The notes under the pieces were generated by a model that saw only the letters and a program-made list of their open reading frames with translations, did not search any database and was not told where the DNA came from. This document shows positions 19,505 through 27,284 of a stretch of DNA of 64,000 bases, in pieces. Origin of the DNA: Methylocaldum szegediense (GTDB lineage Bacteria; Pseudomonadota; Gammaproteobacteria; Methylococcales; Methylococcaceae); contig NZ_OX458333.1 of the NCBI RefSeq assembly GCF_949769195.1, positions 3,477,001 to 3,541,000 of the forward strand, in the 5' to 3' direction. The first letter of the stretch is position 1. Every line of letters begins with the position of its first letter. The position numbers were made by a program, and so were the translations under genes.

Positions 19505-21250
19505 TCAACCGATACTGTTCAGCCGCGTTCGAAGGAAAGGCACGACCTCCTCGAGCGGAATTTGAATGGCTTCTCCGTCCTGCCGGCCCTTGTATTCCGC
19601 CTGATTCGATTCGAGCAAGCGCTCGCTGACCACGACGCGGTGGGGAATTCCGATCAGTTCCAAGTCTGCGAACATAACACCGGGTCGGATTTTTCGATCG
19701 TCGAACAGGACGTCTATGCCTTCGCTTAAGAGAGCGTTGTACAAGTGCTCGGCTACTTCTCTTAGCCGTTCCGATGTATGCATGTTGATCGGGGTTAGAG
19801 CCACCTGGAACGGGGCTAGTGCTTCCGGCCAAATGATTCCCCGTTCGTCGTGATTTTGTTCGATGGCGGCGGCGACCACGCGGGACACTCCTATGCCATA
19901 GCAGCCCATGATCAGCACCTGGTTCTTTCCTTCTTCATTCAGCACCGTAGCATGCATCGCTTCGCTGTATTTGGTACCGAGCTGGAAGATATGTCCAACT
20001 TCGATGCCGCGGGCGATGTGTAGATTTCCCTTGCCGTCCGGGCTGGGATCGCCCTCTTGGACCTTGCGAATGTCGTGAACGTGCAAGGGCGTCGGCTGGT
20101 CGCGGTCCCAGTTGACGCCGACGAGATGGAACCCTTTCTCATTTGCGCCGCAGACGAAATCGCTCATCGCCGGTACGGCACGGTCCGCAACCATGTTGAT
20201 GACTCCTTTCGCGCCGGTTATTTGGATCGGGCCGATGTAGCCCGCACGGCAGCCCATGTGCTGCTCGATTTCATCGTCGGTGGCGAAGCGGAACTTGCCG
20301 AGAATTTTACCGACCTTGACTTCGTTGAGTTCATGATCGCCTCGCAGCAGCAACAGGCAAAATTCCTCCCATTCGCGGTCGAGATCGCGTTTCGCGATCA
20401 TCACGGCGATGGCTTTGAGGATTTTTTCGGGCGGAACGTTCAGAAATTCCGCTACTTCGGCAATGCTGGTCTTGCCGGGCGTCGCGACCTTCTCCATGGG
20501 GCGGCTCGCGGGCTGGCGCGCCTCGGCTGGCGCGAGGGCTTCGGCCAGTTCCACATTGGCGGCATAATCGCTCTGGTCGGAAAAAGCGATGGCGTCTTCT
20601 CCGGACTCCGCGAGTACGTGAAACTCGTGAGACATGCTGCCGCCGATGGCTCCGGTATCGGCGAGTACGGCACGAAACCGCAATCCCAGCCGTTTGAAGA
20701 TTCGGGAATAAGTCTCGTACATCCGGTCGTAGGTTTCCTGCAAGGACTCCTGGTTGAGATGGAACGAGTAGGCGTCCTTCATCAGGAATTCGCGGGCGCG
20801 CATGACGCCGAATCGGGGGCGGATCTCGTCCCGGAACTTCGTTTGAATCTGATAATAGTTGACCGGCAGCTGCTTGTAGCTCTTGATCTCGCTGCGGACC
20901 AGATCGGTGATGATTTCCTCGTGTGTAGGTCCGAGGCAGAAATCCCGCTCGTGGCGATCCTTGAAGCGGCAAAGTTCGGGGCCGAACATATCCCAACGGC
21001 CCGATTCCTGCCACAGCTCGCCGGGTTGCACCGCCGGCATGAGTACTTCGAGCGCGCCGCTGCGATCCATTTCCTCGCGGATGATGTTTTCCACCTTGCG
21101 GAGTACGCGCAGTCCCAACGGGAGCCACGTGTAAAGGCCGGCGGCAAGCTTGCGGATTAAGCCGGCGCGGAGCATCAGTTTATGGCTGACGACTTCGGCA
21201 TCGGCCGGGGTTTCCTTGATCGTGTTAAGCGGAAATTGGCTAGTGCGCAT
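19505..21250 (-). CDS. proS: Prolyl-tRNA synthetase (bacterial type with editing insertion)
   Basis: ProS charges tRNA-Pro. It has 581 residues, the length of the bacterial type. Class II motifs include [20 protein letters not shown], the [20 protein letters not shown] block, and a C-terminal anticodon-binding domain with [20 protein letters not shown]. Between motifs 2 and 3 (about residues 225-385) lies the YbaK-like domain ([20 protein letters not shown]) that hydrolyses Ala-tRNA-Pro. It is transcribed on the minus strand ahead of dapC. Confidence 0.97.
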   Translation of the reverse strand: MRTSQFPLNTIKETPADAEVVSHKLMLRAGLIRKLAAGLYTWLPLGLRVLRKVENIIREEMDRSGALEVLMPAVQPGELWQESGRWDMFGPELCRFKDRHERDFCLGPTHEEIITDLVRSEIKSYKQLPVNYYQIQTKFRDEIRPRFGVMRAREFLMKDAYSFHLNQESLQETYDRMYETYSRIFKRLGLRFRAVLADTGAIGGSMSHEFHVLAESGEDAIAFSDQSDYAANVELAEALAPAEARQPASRPMEKVATPGKTSIAEVAEFLNVPPEKILKAIAVMIAKRDLDREWEEFCLLLLRGDHELNEVKVGKILGKFRFATDDEIEQHMGCRAGYIGPIQITGAKGVINMVADRAVPAMSDFVCGANEKGFHLVGVNWDRDQPTPLHVHDIRKVQEGDPSPDGKGNLHIARGIEVGHIFQLGTKYSEAMHATVLNEEGKNQVLIMGCYGIGVSRVVAAAIEQNHDERGIIWPEALAPFQVALTPINMHTSERLREVAEHLYNALLSEGIDVLFDDRKIRPGVMFADLELIGIPHRVVVSERLLESNQAEYKGRQDGEAIQIPLEEVVPFLRTRLNSIG

Positions 21251-21288
21251 GAGGGTGAAATTAGATTGGGATAAAAAACGGCCTTACT

Positions 21289-21318
21289 ATTGTATCGTCA
21301 GCCTAGTTAGACCGTCAG
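21289..21318 (-). promoter_or_regulatory. Candidate sigma-70 promoter for proS
   Basis: On the minus strand CTGACG (21318-21313) is followed after 18 bases by TACAAT (21294-21289), matching 4 of 6 and 5 of 6 consensus positions. The -10 is about 40 bases upstream of the proS ATG. There is no competing pair of hexamers as good in the interval. Confidence 0.45.
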
Positions 21319-21608
21319 GGCTCGTTTTTCAATCAGGCGAGAATGTTTGCCTGAAACTATGAGTACGTGCCGTCCGCCATCAGCGGCGAAGCCGTGTTGG
21401 TTCTTTTGCTTGTCGAATCGTACGATGACGGCGATCGGGTGCGAAATCCTCAATTCGTTGCACGCGTTGGAGCCGGCTAAAATCACCGTCAAGCTCGGCG
21501 AAAAGTGGGGGTTTAAGGTCTCGCTTGAATCACTTCAAGGTTTCGGCTTGGAACTGAAGAACGAAATTCGAGTCAGTTTGAGTGCGGCGGTGAACGTGTT
21601 TCGAGTGT
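21319..21608. other. Unassigned DNA between the proS promoter and the insertion sequence
   Basis: About 290 bases have no recognisable gene. Opposed short open frames cross here (plus 21347-21625, minus 21307-21492), but neither shows a known domain, a good ribosome-binding site or a conserved motif I can name. The plus frame runs into the proposed left end of the insertion sequence, so it could be a remnant interrupted by the insertion. That is speculative. Confidence 0.35.
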
Positions 21609-22707
21609 TGTCAATTCACCGTTAGTTTTCCTGCGCCCTAATTGTCGCGTCTCGTGTGATTATTTACCGAGAAGGAGTTATGCTTGGTTCGAAGCCCGGA
21701 GCCTTCTCCAGGAGATATTCGGTTCGTCCAAGTGAGGTTTCTCTCCATGCAGATTCGTCTTCATAAGAACGCCCGTACCACCCCGGCCGTTCGGCAGGCC
21801 ATTCAAGCGTCCACGTTGAGCGAGCGCGCCTTGGCCCAAAAGCATGGCATTAGCCGAACGACCGTCCGCAAGTGGAAACACCGCTCCTCGGTCGAAGATG
21901 CCTCACACCGGCCCCACACCCTCAGAACCACGCTCACGCCCGCCCAGGAAGCCATCGTGGTCTACCTCCGCCAAGCTCTGCTCCTCCCCTTGGATGATCT
22001 CCTGGCCGTGACCCGGGAATTTCTCAATCCCGCCGTGTCCCGTTCCGGGCTAGACCGCTGCCTGCGCCGCCACGGGGTGGCGTCCCTCAAGACCCTGCTT
22101 CCGCCTACAGAGAAGGCGAAGGTCAAACCCTTCAAGGCCTATGAGCCCGGCTTCCTTCACCTGGATGTTAAGTACTTGCCCGCCATCGACGGCGAACCCC
22201 GCCGATACCTGTTCGTCGCCATCGACCGCGCCACCCGCTGGGTCTATGTCGCCCTCAAGCCCAACCGCACCGCCTTAAGCGCAAAGGACTTCCTCAAAGC
22301 GGTGATTCAGGCCGCGCCTTTCCGCATCCAGAAATGCCTGACCGACAACGGCTCGGAGTTTACCGACCGTTTCCTGACCCGAACTCGGCAGCCCTCGGGG
22401 ACGCATGAGTTTGACCGCCTCTGTACTGAACAAGGCATCGAACATCGCCTGATTCCGCCGGGCCGGCCCCAAACGAATGGCCTGGTGGAACGCTTCAATG
22501 GCCGCATCGAGGAGGTGTTGCAAACCCATCACTTCGATTCAACCGCCGATCTGGACACCACCCTGCACCGCTATGTCGAGCTGTACAATCATCACATTCC
22601 CCAAAAGGCCTTACGCCATCTCACCCCGATCCAGGCTCTCAAAAACTGGCAACTGTCCCATCCTCATCTTTTTCGAAAGAAGGTTTACGATCTTGCGGGA
22701 CTTGACA
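21609..22707 (+). mobile_element. IS481-family insertion sequence, ends tentative
   Basis: The element encodes an intact IS481-type transposase. Candidate terminal inverted repeats are TGTCAATTC at 21609-21617 and the reverse complement of GACTTGACA at 22699-22707 (TGTCAAGTC), matching 8 of 9 with further similarity inward if one gap is allowed. The right end falls inside the last codons of the transposase, as is common in compact IS481 members. No flanking target duplication is visible, so the insertion may be old or the left end misplaced. Confidence 0.5.
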
Positions 22708-22712
22708 CCTAA
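21747..22712 (+). CDS. IS481-family transposase
   Basis: It has 321 residues from the ATG at 21747 (MQIRLHKNARTTPAVRQAIQ), the typical IS481 N-terminus. A GAGGTTTCTCTCC stretch lies ahead. A helix-turn-helix (SERALAQKHGISRTTVRKWK) is followed by the RNase-H-fold DDE domain: first Asp in FLHLDVKYLPAI, second in CLTDNGSEFTDR, and the Glu in TNGLVERFNGRIEE. All three catalytic residues are present and the frame is uninterrupted, so the element could still be active. Frames reaching upstream of 21747 are not supported. Confidence 0.92.
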   Translation: MQIRLHKNARTTPAVRQAIQASTLSERALAQKHGISRTTVRKWKHRSSVEDASHRPHTLRTTLTPAQEAIVVYLRQALLLPLDDLLAVTREFLNPAVSRSGLDRCLRRHGVASLKTLLPPTEKAKVKPFKAYEPGFLHLDVKYLPAIDGEPRRYLFVAIDRATRWVYVALKPNRTALSAKDFLKAVIQAAPFRIQKCLTDNGSEFTDRFLTRTRQPSGTHEFDRLCTEQGIEHRLIPPGRPQTNGLVERFNGRIEEVLQTHHFDSTADLDTTLHRYVELYNHHIPQKALRHLTPIQALKNWQLSHPHLFRKKVYDLAGLDT

Positions 22713-22803
22713 TCAAGTTAGAAAAACTCGTATTTACGCCCTTCGACGGATTGTTTATGGTGGCTCCATAATTACAATCCATGCAAAACGTTTCACTAAC
22801 CAA

Positions 22804-23229
22804 ATGTGGCTGCAAAAACGAATTACATTAAAACCGCGGCCGCGCGGATTTCATCTCATCACCGAAGAACTATTGGGGTTCTTGCCAGAACTGAGAAAAT
22901 TCCGCATCGGCATCGCTCATTTTTTTGTTCAACATACCTCCGCGTCGCTGGTTATCAATGAAAATGCCGACCCAAGCGTGCGGCGGGACCTCGAAACGCA
23001 TTTAAGAACTCTGGCGCCCGATGGATTGGCCCATTACACCCATACCCTGGAAGGGGCGGACGACATGCCGGCGCACATCAAATCTTGTCTGATGGGCTCG
23101 AGCGTGACCGTTCCGGTCGGCGACGGACGTTTGCTGTTGGGTACCTGGCAGGGAATTTATTTAGGCGAGCATCGCGATCGTGGCGGCTCGCGCTCTGTGA
23201 TCGCCACTTTGAACGGCGAGACATTTTGA
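22804..23229 (+). CDS. yjbQ: YjbQ family protein (UPF0047)
   Basis: It has 141 residues from the ATG at 22804 (MWLQKRITLKPRPRG). The frame is open far upstream into the transposase, but that part is out-of-frame IS sequence. Conserved blocks are FVQHTSASLVINENADPSVR, HTLEGADDMPAHIKSCL, and LLLGTWQGIYLGEHRD. The E. coli homologue has weak thiamine-phosphate synthase activity, and the true role is unknown. The gene starts only about 95 bases after the insertion sequence, so its original promoter may have been displaced. No clear Shine-Dalgarno sequence is seen. Confidence 0.87.
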   Translation: MWLQKRITLKPRPRGFHLITEELLGFLPELRKFRIGIAHFFVQHTSASLVINENADPSVRRDLETHLRTLAPDGLAHYTHTLEGADDMPAHIKSCLMGSSVTVPVGDGRLLLGTWQGIYLGEHRDRGGSRSVIATLNGETF

Positions 23230-23243
23230 ACCTGGAGTGATCA

Positions 23244-23726
23244 ATGAAATTTTTGCGTTTGACGTTGATGGCGGTAGTTCTGTCTACATTTTCGGTTCAC
23301 GCCGAGGAGAGCATATGGGATAAAGGCGCCCCACTCCTCGAAAACCCAGTGGAAATGACGGTTTACCGCAGCCCTACCTGCGGTTGCTGCGGAAAATGGC
23401 TGGAACATATGAAAAAACATGGGTTTGTCGTGCGCGATATCAAGTCTAACGACATGGACAGGATCAAGAAAGAACTCGGAGTGCCGGATAAGCTGCAGTC
23501 TTGCCATACGGCTCTGGTCAATGGTTACGTGATTGAAGGCCATGTTCCTGCCGCGGATGTCCAGAAGCTAATTCAAACCAAGCCAGAGGTTTCGGGATTG
23601 ACAGTTCCCGCGATGCCTGTGGGCACCCCTGGTATGGAAATGGGCGGAAAGAAAGATCCTTTCGCCGTCTTGATCTTTGACAAGAGCGGGAAAGTCGACA
23701 CGTTCCAGGAATACCGCTTCTATTAA
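23244..23726 (+). CDS. DUF411 metal-binding periplasmic protein
   Basis: It has 160 residues with a signal peptide (KFLRLTLMAVVLSTFSVHA). The DUF411 core contains the metal-type motif SPTCGCCGKWLEHMKKHGF, then KLQSCHTALVNGYVIEGHVP and GLTVPAMPVGTPGMEMG. The Cys and Met-rich segments suggest copper handling, in line with DUF411 proteins found in copper clusters. No copper pump or regulator is nearby. It lies 14 bases after yjbQ in the same direction. Confidence 0.87.
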   Translation: MKFLRLTLMAVVLSTFSVHAEESIWDKGAPLLENPVEMTVYRSPTCGCCGKWLEHMKKHGFVVRDIKSNDMDRIKKELGVPDKLQSCHTALVNGYVIEGHVPAADVQKLIQTKPEVSGLTVPAMPVGTPGMEMGGKKDPFAVLIFDKSGKVDTFQEYRFY

Positions 23727-23753
23727 CTTCGCCTAAACGACAGGAGAACGGTC

Positions 23754-24746
23754 ATGTTGTTGGCGGGTGATGTAGGCGGAACGAAAACGCTCCTTGCATT
23801 GTACGACGTAGGAATGGAAGGACTGCCCGCAACTATCGTGAGGGAGGCGACTTACCCAAGTGCGGGATATGGCGCGTTCGAAGACATGATCGAAGATTTC
23901 TTGAGGAAAGGACGCGAGTTGCTCGACGCCGCTTGCTTCGGCGTTGCCGGTCCCGTTATAGATGGCCGCTGCCAAACCACCAATTTGCCTTGGGTAATCG
24001 ACGAGATGCGTTTGGTAGCCTTATTGGGCACACCCAAGGTGAAACTGTTGAACGATCTTCAGGCCATGGCCTTGGGTTTGCTTCGGCTGCGGCCCGACGA
24101 GTGGGTGGACCTAAACCCTCATGCGAAGCCCGCAACCGGTAATCGGGCCGTCATAGCAGCCGGTACCGGCTTAGGACAGGCGATATTGTACTGGGATGGT
24201 CACCTCTACCATGCGTTGGCGACCGAAGGCGGACATGGGGATTTTGCGCCAAACGATGCGCTGGAAGACGGTTTGCTCGTTTATTTGCGGAACAAATTCA
24301 GCGGACATGTGAGCTATGAGCGCATTTTATCGGGTCCCGGGCTCGTCAATGTGTACGAATACCTTCGGGACATGAAACAGGCGCCTGAAAGGCTTGGATT
24401 AGACGCTTCGATAAAGAATGCGGACGACCCTGCTCGGGAAATCAGCACGCGTGCATTGCGCGATGGAGATGCGCTATGTCGTGAAGCTTTGACCCTGTTT
24501 GCGCGCATTTTTGGTGCAGAAGCCGGTAACTTGGCTTTGAGGTGTTTCGCTACCGGTGGTGTTTTGGTCGGAGGCGGAATCGCACCGAAGATTTTACCGG
24601 CACTTCAAGATGGTTCTTTCATGCAAGGTTTCTGTGCTAAAGGCCGGCTTTCGGAGTTTCTATCCGCCGTTCCGGTTCGCGTCGCATTGAACTCTCATAC
24701 GGGCTTGATGGGTGCCGCCGATTATGCGGCACGCATGTTGCTTTGA
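23754..24746 (+). CDS. glk: Glucokinase
   Basis: Glk phosphorylates glucose to glucose-6-phosphate with ATP. It has 330 residues of the proteobacterial ROK-independent glucokinase type. The N-terminal phosphate loop LLAGDVGGTKTLLALYD, the FGVAGPVIDGRC block with TNLPWVIDE, and the second phosphate motif AAGTGLGQAILYWDG are clear, with ATEGGHGDFAP carrying glucose-contacting residues. ACAGGAGAACGGTC gives a ribosome-binding site. A GC-rich hairpin follows the gene at 24762-24789. Confidence 0.94.
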   Translation: MLLAGDVGGTKTLLALYDVGMEGLPATIVREATYPSAGYGAFEDMIEDFLRKGRELLDAACFGVAGPVIDGRCQTTNLPWVIDEMRLVALLGTPKVKLLNDLQAMALGLLRLRPDEWVDLNPHAKPATGNRAVIAAGTGLGQAILYWDGHLYHALATEGGHGDFAPNDALEDGLLVYLRNKFSGHVSYERILSGPGLVNVYEYLRDMKQAPERLGLDASIKNADDPAREISTRALRDGDALCREALTLFARIFGAEAGNLALRCFATGGVLVGGGIAPKILPALQDGSFMQGFCAKGRLSEFLSAVPVRVALNSHTGLMGAADYAARMLL

Positions 24747-24761
24747 TGATCGTAAGACGCT

Positions 24762-24789
24762 TGCCGGCCGGGCTTTCTCCTGGCCGGCA
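24762..24789 (+). terminator. GC-rich hairpin after glk
   Basis: GCCGGCC (24763-24769) pairs with GGCCGGC (24782-24788). The stem extends to about 11 pairs with one G-T wobble and a loop CTTTCT (24773-24778). It begins 16 bases after the glk stop. No T-run follows, so this may be a Rho-assisted end or a mRNA-stabilising stem and not a strict intrinsic terminator. Confidence 0.45.
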
Positions 24790-24856
24790 CCGTCGCCGTA
24801 ACGCATTCGTCAAATTGATATCTCAGAGTTGAGTCGATCATCGGAGGAGGTTCGTT

Positions 24857-25057
24857 ATGCGTGTTGATGAAGTTCGCGCGATCGCTAGACGTATGGGCGT
24901 GGCTCCAGGCCGTCTGAGTAAGCGGGATCTGATCCGAAGGATTCAGATTGTTGAAGGAAATTTCGATTGTTTCGGTACGGCTCGCGATGCGATTTGCGAC
25001 CAATACGGTTGTTTATGGCGGGACGAATGTTTCATTCAAGCTAGAAAGGAGAATTAG
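24857..25057 (+). CDS. Small SAP-like four-cysteine protein (copy 1)
   Basis: It has 66 residues. The N-terminal part VDEVRAIARRMGVAPGRLSK resembles the helix-extended-loop-helix of SAP/Rho-N-like nucleic-acid-binding modules. The C-terminal half carries cysteines at 38, 47, 52 and 58 in CX8CX4CX5C spacing with CLWRDEC at the end. GGAGGAGG is a strong ribosome-binding site. A second gene with the same cysteine spacing follows at 25147. Function is unknown; nucleic-acid or metal binding is inference. Confidence 0.8.
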   Translation: MRVDEVRAIARRMGVAPGRLSKRDLIRRIQIVEGNFDCFGTARDAICDQYGCLWRDECFIQARKEN

Positions 25058-25095
25058 GCACCATAAATCGACAAATTCAGGCCCAAGGACGTGAA

Positions 25096-25121
25096 GGCGC
25101 AGAATCGCGCCATCTTTTTTT
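25096..25121 (+). terminator. Rho-independent terminator between the four-cysteine paralogues
   Basis: GGCGC (25096-25100) and GCGCC (25107-25111) form a short stem with a 6-base loop, followed by seven consecutive T (25115-25121). It lies 39 bases after the first four-cysteine gene and just before the ribosome-binding site of the second, so it would separate or attenuate transcription between them. Confidence 0.7.
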
Positions 25122-25146
25122 ATGCTTTTAAACCAAGAAGAGGTCG

Positions 25147-25356
25147 ATGATCGCTGCGGAGCTTTTGGATATCGCCCGTCACGAGGGTATCCGGGATTTG
25201 GAATATTTCCGTACAGAAAAACAACTCGTGTGGGCAATTCAACGCGCTAGAGGCAAGGCCGCATGTTTTTTGTCCGAAAATCGTATGTCTTGCCGGGAAC
25301 ATGATTGCCAATGGCGTCAGGAGTGTCTTAAGCTGGTTGTCGAGAGGCGCGGGTGA
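25147..25356 (+). CDS. Small four-cysteine protein (copy 2, paralogue of 24857)
   Basis: It has 69 residues. Cysteines at 40, 49, 54 and 60 repeat the CX8CX4CX5C spacing of the neighbour at 24857, and the terminal CQWRQEC matches CLWRDEC there. The N-terminal helical part (LLDIARHEGI, LVWAIQRARGKAACF) is more diverged. AGAAGAGG precedes the ATG. It is in the same orientation, beyond the terminator at 25096. Likely a tandem duplication followed by divergence; role unknown. Confidence 0.75.
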   Translation: MIAAELLDIARHEGIRDLEYFRTEKQLVWAIQRARGKAACFLSENRMSCREHDCQWRQECLKLVVERRG

Positions 25357-25684
25357 TTGACGGCAACCGGAGTCTTTACGATCTCTCATTCGCGTGCCGG
25401 CGCGAATGAGCACGCTCGTAATGAGGCGGAGACAGGGACTTTCGCCTCGCGCACGATAAAACAATCGAGTTTGGGATATTGCTCGCTTTGGGCGGGTGGC
25501 AATGCCGCCGTGCATCGCCGTATCGCGCGGTCGACCGTTAAGCACGAGGTGAGCGGCTGCAAGCGGAAGATCGTAGTGTCGGTTACGGCCGGTCCTGGTA
25601 TCGGCCGAAGCCGTTATGAGCATGGTTGCTCCAAGCGTATACAATCGTTTAGAAATTTCGAGATCCGTTGAGGCGCGCACTGCC
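25357..25684. other. 328-base region upstream of ald with inverted repeats
   Basis: No gene is supported. It holds a perfect 10-base inverted repeat (CTCATTCGCG at 25385-25394 and CGCGAATGAG at 25401-25410, 6-base loop) and a 6-base pair CGGCCG (25586-25591 and 25602-25607). The first may end transcription of the upstream gene, although no T-run follows. The 5' end of the ald message must start within this stretch. Confidence 0.5.
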
Positions 25685-26791
25685 ATGAGAGTCGGAGTAC
25701 CCAAAGAGATCAAGGACAACGAAAACCGCGTCGCACTGACGCCGCGCCACGTATCGGTACTCGTCGAGGCAGGGCACGAGGTTGTCGTTGAAACGAATGC
25801 TGGACTTGGTTCCGGATTCAAAGATGACGAATACCTTCGGGCGGGTGCCCGTATTGGCGGGGTGAAGGATGCGTGGGATGCCGATTTGGTTCTCAAGGTC
25901 AAGGAGCCTATCGAATCGGAGTACGCCTACCTCCGAAATCAAATCGTGTTTACCTTCTTCCATCTGGCCGGGGCTCCCCGCTCACTCACCGAGGTTCTGC
26001 TGGAACGCGGCACTACGGCCGTGGCTTACGAAACACTAGAGGACGAGCTCGGCCGACTTCCGATTCTCGCGCCTATGAGCGCCGTTGCGGGCAACATGGC
26101 GGCGTTGATTGGCGGCTATTATCTGGCGGAATTTAACGGCGGCAGGGGCGTTCAGCTCGGTAAGGTTTTGGGAATGCGCCACGGGCGAGTCTTGATTGTT
26201 GGCGACGGCGTCGTGGCTTATCACGCCGCTCAAACAGCCTGGGGACTCGGGGCTGAGGTTTCGGTTGCCGGGATCGACAAGGCCAAGGGCGAGCGGATAC
26301 GGCGTGAAATCGCGGACGATATCGCTTTTTTTGTAGCGGAACCGGACGCTGTCGCACGCCATGCGTGCGAAGCCGATCTAGTCATCGGCGCGGTATTGCG
26401 GCATGGTGCCAGGGCGGATTACGTAGTGACCGAAGATATGGTCCGATCGATGCAGCCCGGTTCCGTGATCGTCGATGTCAGCATCGATCAGGGGGGGTGC
26501 GTGGAGACATCACGGCCTACAACGCACTCAAAACCGGTTTATGTGAAACACGGCGTCATCCATTATTGCGTGACTAACATGCCGGGGGCGTATCCCAGGA
26601 CATCGACAATTGCGCTCACTGAGGCAAGCTTTCCGTATATCCTGTCGTTGGCTAGCCAGGGCTTGGCGGCGCTGCGGGACAATCCGGGATTAGCCAAGGC
26701 CGTGAATGTTCACCGAGGTTATCTCACCTGCAAACCGGTGGCCGAGACTTTCGGACTCATGGAGCGTTACACGGCGTTTTCTGAATTGTGA
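25685..26791 (+). CDS. ald: Alanine dehydrogenase
   Basis: Ald reversibly deaminates L-alanine to pyruvate with NAD. It has 368 residues from the ATG at 25685 (MRVGVPKEIKDNENRVALTP). A longer frame upstream adds unrelated residues. Substrate residues Arg15, Lys73 and the catalytic His93 (FFHLAG) and Asp268 (DVSIDQGG) are present. The dinucleotide-binding loop reads GDGVVA at 173-178, where family members usually have G-G-G-V-V-G, so the third glycine is replaced by alanine. It stands alone, convergent with the DUF6763 gene. Confidence 0.92.
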   Translation: MRVGVPKEIKDNENRVALTPRHVSVLVEAGHEVVVETNAGLGSGFKDDEYLRAGARIGGVKDAWDADLVLKVKEPIESEYAYLRNQIVFTFFHLAGAPRSLTEVLLERGTTAVAYETLEDELGRLPILAPMSAVAGNMAALIGGYYLAEFNGGRGVQLGKVLGMRHGRVLIVGDGVVAYHAAQTAWGLGAEVSVAGIDKAKGERIRREIADDIAFFVAEPDAVARHACEADLVIGAVLRHGARADYVVTEDMVRSMQPGSVIVDVSIDQGGCVETSRPTTHSKPVYVKHGVIHYCVTNMPGAYPRTSTIALTEASFPYILSLASQGLAALRDNPGLAKAVNVHRGYLTCKPVAETFGLMERYTAFSEL

Positions 26792-26832
26792 TGATCATCG
26801 GCGATTTCGATACCGATGGACCTAGGCCGAAA

Positions 26833-27147
26833 TCAGTACTCGTCTTCTTGGTCTAGAAAATCGTCCAACGTGAGATCCCGCTGAGCGGGCTCATGTAAAT
26901 CCGCATCGGTGTAACCGAGGTCATCCATTTCCACGTCGTCGAACGGGGCGCTCCAGTCCTCAGGGGGGTCGATCGGCACGAACGGCGACTCGTACCAAGA
27001 GGCGAAATCGAATTCACCGAGATCGCCGTTGAGATACTGAATTTCAATGGTGTCGTTATCCTCGTCCACTGCGACGACGCGAAACGATCTTCCGGTCTCG
27101 GTGTCTTGATACCAATTTTCGAGTAGTGGATCCGCAACCGTCGGCAT
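26833..27147 (-). CDS. DUF6763-type small acidic protein
   Basis: It has 104 residues, strongly acidic (long runs with Asp and Glu, for example DVEMDDLGYTDADLHEP). The N-terminal part, with WYQDTETGRSFRVVAVDEDN and IEIQYLNGDLGEFDF, resembles the small DUF6763 proteins of gammaproteobacteria. Function is unknown. It lies downstream of glnD in the same direction, with 137 bases between, and AATCCTCCGATAA (complement GGAGGATT) supplies a ribosome-binding site. Confidence 0.72.
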   Translation of the reverse strand: MPTVADPLLENWYQDTETGRSFRVVAVDEDNDTIEIQYLNGDLGEFDFASWYESPFVPIDPPEDWSAPFDDVEMDDLGYTDADLHEPAQRDLTLDDFLDQEDEY

Positions 27148-27284
27148 GGCTTAATCCTCCGATAATGCTTGGAAACAAGCGTCCAAAAAGGATGTTCCAT
27201 TCACCAGTCGCGGCAAGCATAACACGAGTTCTTGTCGAAAATACCCAAGTGCGGTTTTAGTCGGATACGATAGGAAAAACGGGC

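Noticed and set aside
20057..21160. Long open frame (367 codons) on the plus strand
   Set aside because: It lies fully antisense to proS, whose class II synthetase motifs are intact. The plus translation has no recognisable domain.
21307..21625. Opposed short frames upstream of the insertion sequence
   Set aside because: No ribosome-binding site, no known motif, and each covers the other. Kept only as an unassigned region.
22477..22803. Upstream extension of the yjbQ frame
   Set aside because: It overlaps the transposase in another frame and encodes residues absent from the YjbQ family.
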